Assembly: GCA_025924845.1 (NCBI GenBank)
Contig: JAICHN010000102.1
Span: 1 to 12,735 of the forward strand
Length of the DNA stretch: 12,735 nt
From: Chloroflexota bacterium
GTDB lineage: Bacteria; Chloroflexota; UBA5177; JANWHV01
Direction: 5' to 3'
Each line of letters starts with the position of its first letter. Within the stretch, counting starts at the first letter, position 1. Below, in pieces: positions 7,588 through 12,735 of this stretch. Below the pieces are notes generated by a model. It was not told where the DNA came from. It worked only from the letters and a program-made list of their open reading frames with translations, and ran no database searches. The position numbers were made by a program, and so were the translations under genes.

Positions 7588-8895
7588 CTACATGGAGATC
7601 TTGTAAGGCAGAGTGGGAATCAGGCTGGTAAGCTCTTGATTCGCCTTGTCCAACGCCACTTTCGGGGCAACGTTATCTAACAGTGTGCTGGAGACGGCCG
7701 CCGTGATGATCGTCGCTACTTGGTCGGGAATACCGCCGTAGGGAGCGCCCGTCCCCAACGCGGCGTAGCCGAGCTTGTTGTCGGGGTTCTTGGCGAAGTT
7801 CGGTAGGGACTGCAAGGATTTCTTGGGTTGCATGATCCCGGCGTCAAGATAGCCGGGCGTCGTGTGATCGGACAGCTACTTCACGAACTGCCATGCCGCG
7901 GTCGCATTCGGTGAATGGGCATTGACGCACCAGGCATAGCCGTACAGCGTAGCGGCCAGCGGCTTGCCGGCCGCGAAGTGGGGGAAGGGCAGGAATTTCA
8001 TCCCGGCGCCGTTAGCGTAAATCTTCGGCGCGCTGCTCTGCAGATCACCGCGATACCAGAGGCCCACGTCCGAGATAATCGCCGTGGAGCCGGTATCGAA
8101 GCCCGGGCCCTGGAGTGGTTGGGGGTTATATTTGGAGATGTTGTTCTTCTCAAAGGATTGCAGCATGGTGAGCGCCTTGACGCCGGCGGGCGAGTTAATC
8201 GCCGCTTTGGTCCCGTCGGGACTGATGATGTAGCCGCCCAGTTGGTGAATCATGGAGTCGACTACCTTCGACAGCACGCCTGGGGTTGATGAGATCCCGT
8301 AGCCCTGCGTTACCAGGGCACCGTTCTGCGTCTTGGCCAGCTTCTTGCCGACCCTCAGGATATCTTCCCAGGTCTTGGGAGCATCCTTGACCGGATCCAG
8401 CCCGGCGGCGCGGAACTTCGTGGGGGAGATCACGGTCAAGTAGCTCGACACCTCGGAGGGGATGCCGTAATACTGCCCCTTGAGCTTCCAGCCGTTAAGG
8501 ATGCCTTTCAGCCATGAGGAGGCCACGGCCGCATTGCTCTTCACGCCGAAGACGGCAGGCTGGATCGGCTGGAAGAAGCCGAGGGCGCTCCATTGCTGGA
8601 AATAGCCGTTGTTGACATTCACGATGTCGGGGGCGCCGCCGCCCGCGAAAGCGATCGTCGTCTTCTGATAGACCTGGGAATCGCTGCCCTGGTCTACCAC
8701 GTTGACCTGAATGTTCGGGTGGAGCTTCATAAACTGCGCGGCCAGCTGTTTGTCGATCTTCACCGCCGGCGTGTAATCGTGCCGCCAGTAGGTGATCACG
8801 ATCTTATCGGCGGCATGAGCGGGGGCGGAGGCGGGAATAGTCAAGGCGCCGCAGACCAGGAGCAGCAACGCACTGCGCGTAATGCGATGGTTCAT
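7588..8895 (-). pseudogene. ABC transporter solute-binding protein (SBP2), interrupted by an in-frame amber codon
   Basis: A paralogue of SBP1 that would be 435 aa. The intact 5' part (7876-8895) encodes 339 residues: signal peptide MNHRITRS, Leu-rich core, ASAPAHA, then VITYWRHDY and the family-1 binding-protein fold (VNNGYFQQW, GIPSEVSSY, GFDTGST, WYRGDLQ). Codon 340 is TAG, where SBP1 has TAT (Tyr). After it the same frame continues for 95 codons, with LSDHTTPGYLDAGI and GAPYGGIPDQV, the normal C-terminal lobe, and ends in TAG. The shared 358 codons align to SBP1 with no net indel, so the amber codon is the only visible lesion. The truncated 339-aa product lacks the last helices and is probably non-functional, unless the stop is read through or is a sequencing error. 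AAGGAG lies about 12 bases before the ATG. No permease genes adjoin it. Confidence 0.85.
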
Positions 8896-9020
8896 GGGCG
8901 ATGAATCTCCTTTGCTTCCCTCAAGATAAGTCTGGCTTGATGGCGACCGCGGGGCCGACGTCGACAGTAGACATCACCTCCAATCAGGGGAAGCCGGGAA
9001 CGGCAGGCACGGTGGGCGTC
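7822..9020. repeat. Paralogous repeat of 1-1198 (SBP gene plus its leader)
   Basis: Same orientation as 1-1198 and the same register (offset 7821 bases) across the coding part. The similarity continues past the SBP start for roughly 120 bases, with about one indel: the shared element read as TCACCTCCAATC on the plus strand is at 1152-1163 and 8974-8985. It fades at about the position of the permease 2 stop in the other copy. By eye most bases agree but many third positions differ, so the duplication is not recent. Confidence 0.8.
7876..7878 (-). other. In-frame premature amber codon in SBP2
   Basis: Coding-strand TAG, seen as CTA on the plus strand. The aligned codon in SBP1 is TAT at 55-57. 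One base differs (plus strand A at 55, C at 7876). The preceding codons read Trp-Gln-Phe-Val-Lys in both copies. Confidence 0.9.
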
Positions 9021-9032
9021 GAAAAGCCCTTC

Positions 9033-9177
9033 GTGCTTCCGGCCATTATCTGTCACGATTCCCCTAATTGTCAAACCACCAGCAGCATTCCTCCCGCTTC
9101 TTTCCCCTACTTTCAGCGGAAATAGACGGATTTCGGCAGAGAAGATGTATCTTTCACAGGTCCCACAAAGCATAATT
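9033..9177. repeat. Duplicated regulatory block, copy B
   Basis: About 145 bases matching 3112-3258. It carries the same promoter and the same TTTCAGCGGAA and GCATAAT landmarks, placed directly upstream of the SBP2 leader. In copy A this block precedes permease 1. Positions 9178-9325, beyond the block, hold no gene that I can support. Confidence 0.75.
9045..9074 (-). promoter_or_regulatory. Sigma70-type promoter of SBP2
   Basis: Minus strand: TTGACA (9069-9074), 18-base spacer, GATAAT (9045-9050), 149 bases before the SBP2 ATG. Both boxes and the spacer length are identical in design to the promoter of permease 1. Confidence 0.8.
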
Positions 9178-9325
9178 CGCTGCCTGAAGCGGACTGCCGC
9201 GAGCAACCGGCCGATTACGACAACTGATCGATGGCGTACTCATCGGCCAGTGCCAAGCGAATGCAAGGGCGAATGATATCTAATCGCCCAGATAGGAGCG
9301 GCAGGCGAAAAAGCAGACAAGTGGA

Positions 9326-9375
9326 TGAGGTGAAGGGGCCGTTTCTCTCTGGAGAGAAACGGCCCCTTCACCTCA
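9326..9375. terminator. Long perfect hairpin after the enolase-superfamily gene
   Basis: Perfect 24-base arms (9326-9349 and 9352-9375) around a 2-base centre, starting 19 bases past the enzyme's stop. Read on the plus strand, ATTTTG follows. On the minus strand, the direction of the gene, AAAA precedes the stem, and only a T-poor stretch follows, with TTTTT about 14 bases further on. It most likely ends the deacetylase-dehydratase transcript and insulates the SBP2 promoter region, but it is longer and more perfect than a typical intrinsic terminator. Confidence 0.7.
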
Positions 9376-9394
9376 TTTTGAACCGTCAGGCCTC

Positions 9395-10519
9395 CTACGG
9401 ACGGCGGCCCGAAAAACGCTCCACGGCGTCGGGATTCAACTCAACGCCGAGGCCCGGCCCGTCCGGGATGGCCAACATGCCGTCCTCGTCTAGACGCCAC
9501 GGTGTTGCCGCCAGTGCGTCTATGTACCTTGACCCGGTCAGGTATTCTACGAGCGGCGCCTGGGGGAAGGCTGAGACAAGCTGCAAATCCGCGGCCAGGC
9601 CGATCGCCGTGTTCCAGCCATGCGGTACGAAGCGCACTCCATGGTCGAGCGCTATCCAGGCAATGCGCCGCTCCTCCGAGATACCGCCGACCTTGGTCAC
9701 ATCGGGCTGCACGATATCGAAGGCCCCTTGCTCCAGCCATGGCTGGAACGATTGACGGCGGGTGAGAACCTCGCCCCCGGAGATAGGCACCGGCGAGGCG
9801 CGCCGGAGTTGCACGAAACCGTCCAGGTCGTCCGGTGACAGCGGTTCCTCGAACCAGGCCACGCCGTAATGCGCCAGCATTTCAGCGGTGCGGAGCGCCC
9901 ACTTGAAGGTACCCCGCCAGTAGGCATCGCTGCCCCCGGCATCGACCATCAGATCGCAGTCTTCCCCCACCGCCTCGCGGGCGGCGCGTACTATCGCCTC
10001 ATCCAGGCTTGCGTCGACCCGGCCGAATGGTCCCCAGCCCAGCTTGAAGGCCCGGAACCCCTCCGCGCGAAGGGCCGCCAGGCGTTCGACCAGGGGTGCG
10101 GGCTCAGTCATCAGAATCGAGGCATAGACGCGGGCCCGATCATGGTAACGGCCGCCCAGCAATCGGCCGACCGGCCGGCTGGTGGCCTTGCCCAAAATGT
10201 CCCAGAGCGCGATGTCGATACCGCTGATTGTATGGGTTATGGCGCCGCCTCGTCCTTGCCAGAACGTATGCTGGTGCAGCTTTTCACTGACCCGCTCCGG
10301 TTCATCAGCCCGCTCTCCAATATAGAGAGGTTGCAATGCCGCGAGCGATGCCGTGACCAGCGCCTCGCTGGTAAACACGCTTCCCAGCCCGGTCAAGCCC
10401 TCGTCGGTACGTACCTCAATTAAGGTGTGTACGCAGTCGTCAGGCTCCAATTCGGCGGACCAGCCGCCCTGGACGGTAGCGCCGCGCAAGCCCAGGGCGC
10501 TGATCTCTACAATCTTCAC
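9395..10519 (-). CDS. Mandelate racemase/muconate lactonizing family enzyme, probable acid-sugar dehydratase
   Basis: A 374-aa enolase-superfamily enzyme. The N-terminal capping domain (1-125) includes ISGIDIALWDILGKA (98-112), a family signature. In the barrel domain, the Lys of FKLGWG (K159) ends the second strand. The metal ligands are expected in VDAGG (D193), FEEP (E224) and GGE (E250). A His-Asp dyad of the mandelate-racemase subgroup is given by D273 (QPDVTKVGG) and H300 (PHGWNTAIG). This subgroup mostly dehydrates sugar acids by removing the proton next to the carboxylate; the exact sugar acid cannot be told. The KLG motif lacks the second Lys of the usual KxK, which fits dehydratases better than racemases. 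The start is GTG and overlaps the deacetylase stop by four bases (GTGA), so the two are coupled. Confidence 0.92.
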   Translation of the reverse strand: MKIVEISALGLRGATVQGGWSAELEPDDCVHTLIEVRTDEGLTGLGSVFTSEALVTASLAALQPLYIGERADEPERVSEKLHQHTFWQGRGGAITHTISGIDIALWDILGKATSRPVGRLLGGRYHDRARVYASILMTEPAPLVERLAALRAEGFRAFKLGWGPFGRVDASLDEAIVRAAREAVGEDCDLMVDAGGSDAYWRGTFKWALRTAEMLAHYGVAWFEEPLSPDDLDGFVQLRRASPVPISGGEVLTRRQSFQPWLEQGAFDIVQPDVTKVGGISEERRIAWIALDHGVRFVPHGWNTAIGLAADLQLVSAFPQAPLVEYLTGSRYIDALAATPWRLDEDGMLAIPDGPGLGVELNPDAVERFSGRRP

Positions 10520-11304
10520 GCGGCGCCTCCCTCGGTCCCGCCGTTGCCCTGCCTCCAGTCCCGGATCCGTCGCGCCACGTCGACCAGGGGCGCCGTCCAG
10601 ATGCGGTCGCGGTGACGATCCAGGAAGGCGCAGAGTTCCCGCAGATCGCCCTCGGCTACCGAAAGATGGCCTTCGTGTATGCCGTGGAAGGTGAGCACCG
10701 TCCAGCGACCCTCGGCGGCGGCGCGTTCAGCGAGCCCGACCATGGCGGCGCCGGTTTGCCGCTCGACCGGATGGGACCACAGGCAATGCAGGTCGCACCG
10801 TGCCGGATCGTTGGCGGTCTCGCCCAGCGCCCTGCCTGCCGCGAAGTGCCGCGCAATCACCGGCACATAGCTCTGTCGGCTTAGGCCGGAACCGACATAG
10901 GTCTGGTAGCAGGGGTAGGCGAAGGAGCGCTCCCCTTGGTCGGGAATGGCCGAGCGCAGCCGGCGCTCCGCCTCCAGCACGTCGGCTTCGATCTCGGCCG
11001 GCGTCATGTGCTCGAGTCCGCGCGCCCCGGCTTTGAACGCGAAATTCTCCGAACAGGGATGGGTGACCGAGTGATTGCCGATCTCATGGCCGTGTCGGGC
11101 AGCGACATTCCAGGGCGCCAGCAACTCGCGCCGCTCGGCGTCGTTCTCGCCCGCCGTTGGGTTCAGATAAAAAGTGCCGTTCAGCCGATACTCGTCCAGC
11201 AGGGGAATCGCCGTCTCCCGCTGCGACCACAATCCATCATCAAAGGTGAGCGACACGGCGCCGAGGCACCGTTCGGGCCAGGGACTGCCCGTTGGGTCAG
11301 CCAT
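10516..11304 (-). CDS. Polysaccharide deacetylase-family (NodB homology) protein
   Basis: A 262-aa carbohydrate esterase 4-type protein that would remove acetyl groups from N- or O-acetylated sugars using a metal ion. The motifs are in order: SLTFDDG (18-24) with the base and metal Asp pair D22/D23, GHEIGNHSVTHP (72-83) with metal ligands H78 and H82, FAYPCYQ (128-134), and LTFHGI (204-209) with the catalytic His H207. There is no signal peptide or membrane segment, so it appears to act in the cytoplasm on imported material rather than on the cell wall. GAAAGG lies a few bases before the ATG. It is 140 bases downstream of the LacI gene, and its stop overlaps the start of the dehydratase. The 11305-11444 gap shows no clear promoter or operator to me. 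Confidence 0.9.
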   Translation of the reverse strand: MADPTGSPWPERCLGAVSLTFDDGLWSQRETAIPLLDEYRLNGTFYLNPTAGENDAERRELLAPWNVAARHGHEIGNHSVTHPCSENFAFKAGARGLEHMTPAEIEADVLEAERRLRSAIPDQGERSFAYPCYQTYVGSGLSRQSYVPVIARHFAAGRALGETANDPARCDLHCLWSHPVERQTGAAMVGLAERAAAEGRWTVLTFHGIHEGHLSVAEGDLRELCAFLDRHRDRIWTAPLVDVARRIRDWRQGNGGTEGGAA

Positions 11305-11444
11305 TGCATGATCCTTTCACGCTGCTATTTACCGGAGATCCAGTAGAGATTGGTAGCTGGGAAGATCTATCTGGTCGATCCTGACCTTAACGTGTCATGG
11401 CAAGGAGGATTCATAGGGAGTACGGGATCAGTCTCCTGAAATCA

Positions 11445-12488
11445 TCATAACCGGCCGGCCGCCGGGTTCCCGGCTCCTCCGCCGCAAGAGGCACGAACGA
11501 TCAGCTGTGGGGACAGGGTGATCTTGGGCGGGCCGGTGTAGGCCTGACGAATCATTCCAATGAGCATATCCGTTGCCTGCTGCCCCAGAGCATAGCGATC
11601 GATCCGTATGGTCGTCAGCGGAGGAGTCAACAGGGCCGCCATGTGAATATCATCCATACCGACCACGGCGAGTTCGGCGGGGATATCGATCCCACGCTGC
11701 TGGGCCGCCCGCATCACGCCAATGGCCAGTTCGTCACTCACCGCGAAGATCGCCGTGGGGAGACGGCCAAGGTCGAGGAGTTGGTTTGTGGCTTCTACCG
11801 CTCCTTCCATGGTGAAGTTTGTCGTGACGAGCAGGCGAGGGTCGATAGCCAGATCCGCGGCAGCCATGGCTTCAAGATACCCCTGCCATACCTCCCGTCC
11901 GAACGGCGTAGCCAACGGAGTACCGACGAATCCAATGGAACGATGGCCGAGTTGAATGAGGTGTTCGACCCCCATGCGGGCCGATCCACGATCATCGTTG
12001 TCCACGCTGGCTACATCAGGATAATCCCCGGACGCATCGATCATCACCAACGGCAAGCCAAAATCAAGCAAATGACGAACGACATCGCGGTCACGCCAGT
12101 TGAGCATAAGGATGCCATCCACGTCGTCGGGATTGACCGCCGGACGTTCGGCGTCACCACTGCCGTTTGCTCCGCCTGGGGTACTGAAGCTCAGCCTATA
12201 GCCCGCGCCTTCAGCGGCTTCAATAATGCCGCGCATGACATCCCAATAAAAGACATCGTCCGGTCCGGCGGCGAATGCCACGCACAGGCAGTCACTGCGA
12301 TTCGTGGCCAGACGCCGGGCCATGGGATGCCGCGTGTATCCCATGCGCCGAGCGGTCTCCAGAATACGCATCCGGGTGGCTTCGGCGACGAGCGGATTGT
12401 TGTTGAGCGTCATGGAGACGGTAGCCGGCGATACACCTGCCGCCTCTGCCACATCGGCGAGCGTCACCCTCTTCCGTGGTTCCCCCAT
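11445..12488 (-). CDS. LacI-family transcriptional regulator
   Basis: A 347-aa repressor. The N-terminal helix-turn-helix is textbook: VTLADVAEAAGVSPATVSMT (8-27), then LNNNPLVAEATRMRILETAR. The hinge helix MARRLATNRS (56-65) follows. The periplasmic-binding-like sensor domain has VDGILMLNW, VASVDNDDRGSARMGVEHL, HRSIGFVG, AIFAVSDELAIGVMRAAQ and VVGMDDIHMAALLTPPLTTI, ending with ATDMLIGMI. It would bind a sugar or sugar-derived ligand that releases it from DNA. It precedes the deacetylase and dehydratase genes on the same strand and probably controls them. It may also control the twin promoters at 3124-3153 and 9045-9074, which share sequence; that is inference. GAGAGG lies upstream of the ATG. 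Two consecutive TGA codons end the gene. Confidence 0.95.
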   Translation of the reverse strand: MGEPRKRVTLADVAEAAGVSPATVSMTLNNNPLVAEATRMRILETARRMGYTRHPMARRLATNRSDCLCVAFAAGPDDVFYWDVMRGIIEAAEGAGYRLSFSTPGGANGSGDAERPAVNPDDVDGILMLNWRDRDVVRHLLDFGLPLVMIDASGDYPDVASVDNDDRGSARMGVEHLIQLGHRSIGFVGTPLATPFGREVWQGYLEAMAAADLAIDPRLLVTTNFTMEGAVEATNQLLDLGRLPTAIFAVSDELAIGVMRAAQQRGIDIPAELAVVGMDDIHMAALLTPPLTTIRIDRYALGQQATDMLIGMIRQAYTGPPKITLSPQLIVRASCGGGAGNPAAGRL

Positions 12489-12642
12489 AGGTCCTCTCGG
12501 CGCTCACTACACTTGCCGGCCGCGGCACGGGTATATTCGGTGAACGGAACGACAGACCACCCACGGATCTTAGAGTGAGCCGACCGAGCCCATCGATCCA
12601 CGATACGCGTTGATGACACCGATTCCGGCCCGGCGCCGGTCA

Positions 12643-12735
12643 TTACTGGAGCAGGCTATAGGTTACCTTCCGTAGCCCGTCAATAATCTCCGTTACGTCT
12701 TCATCAGTATAGAGCGGATTAACGTCGAGGTGAAC
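12643..12735 (-). CDS. C-terminal end of a probable DegT/DnrJ/EryC1/StrS aminotransferase
   Basis: The last 30 codons and TAA stop of a gene that enters from the right edge. The visible residues include NPLYTDEDVTEIIDGLRKV, a pattern that closely resembles the C-terminal helix of DegT-family PLP aminotransferases (NP-x-Y-T/S-x-E-D-V...I...IRKV), which act on keto sugars. The stretch is too short for certainty. It ends 154 bases upstream of the LacI gene on the same strand; that gap (12489-12642) holds no other gene I can see and presumably the LacI promoter. Confidence 0.5.
   Translation of the reverse strand, partial: VHLDVNPLYTDEDVTEIIDGLRKVTYSLLQ

Noticed and set aside
7588..8895. Amber codon as evidence for a changed genetic code or pyrrolysine
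   Set aside because: TAG ends three genes normally in this window, and the aligned residue is an ordinary Tyr in a sequence position with no known special role.
9267..9289. Short inverted repeat GGGCGA...TCGCCC with GATATC in the middle
   Set aside because: Six-base arms in GC-rich spacer can arise by chance, and it lies in no clear promoter context.
9231..9755. Plus-strand frame starting in the spacer and running into the dehydratase gene
   Set aside because: It crosses the 24-base hairpin and then lies antisense to conserved enzyme motifs; no ribosome site or homology signal.
11305..11444. A possible LacI operator in the gap before the deacetylase (TGACACGTTAAGGTCA on the minus strand)
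   Set aside because: Only the outer four bases on each side are symmetric; there is no central CG dyad of the usual LacI type and no promoter beside it.
11643..12578. 311-codon open frame on the plus strand opposite the LacI gene
   Set aside because: Shadow frame of a textbook LacI repressor; no recognisable domain and no ribosome site.
1..12735. CRISPR arrays, tRNA or rRNA genes, transposases
   Set aside because: I saw no regularly spaced direct repeats, no tRNA-like cloverleaf and no transposase-like protein; the only repeats are the paralogous blocks described.

Overview
This is a GC-rich bacterial window, probably from an environmental heterotroph. It holds sugar-type ABC transporter parts, a LacI-family regulator, carbohydrate-active enzymes and a toxin-antitoxin pair. 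The solute-binding proteins carry a Sec signal peptide ending in an AHA cleavage motif and have no convincing lipobox, which mildly favours a diderm cell. I cannot assign a phylum from the sequence. TAG, TAA and TGA are all used as stops, so the genetic code looks standard.

Layout. Positions 1-2979 (minus strand) hold an ABC importer operon in the order permease, permease, solute-binding protein (SBP1). SBP1 runs off the left edge. A strong sigma70-type promoter lies at 3124-3153. Divergent to it, on the plus strand, is an acetoacetyl-CoA synthetase (3309-5321). Next, on the plus strand, is a MazEF-like pair (5436-6076) whose -10 box lies inside a perfect palindrome. The rest is on the minus strand: a neutral-ceramidase-like hydrolase (6097-7488); a second solute-binding protein gene (SBP2, 7588-8895) broken by one in-frame amber codon; a long hairpin (9326-9375); an acid-sugar-dehydratase-type enolase-superfamily enzyme (9395-10519) overlapping a NodB-type deacetylase (10516-11304); a LacI-family repressor (11445-12488); and, at the right edge, the C-terminal 30 residues of what looks like a DegT/DnrJ/EryC1/StrS aminotransferase.

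Main observation. The two ABC modules are relics of one duplicated operon. SBP2 aligns with SBP1 without net indels over the shared 358 codons. The DNA next to the SBP2 start matches the gap between permease 2 and SBP1, and the DNA further upstream matches the promoter region of permease 1. SBP2 therefore looks like a copy of the whole promoter-permease-permease-SBP unit from which both permeases were neatly lost. It was then interrupted at codon 340, where SBP1 has Tyr (TAT) and SBP2 has TAG; the frame stays open for 95 more codons.

How the genes may work together (inference). The LacI regulator, deacetylase, dehydratase and ceramidase-like hydrolase could deacylate and dehydrate a carbohydrate-derived acid taken up by the ABC importer. 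No ATPase subunit for the importer is in the window. The acetoacetyl-CoA synthetase and the toxin-antitoxin pair look like separate transcription units between the two halves.
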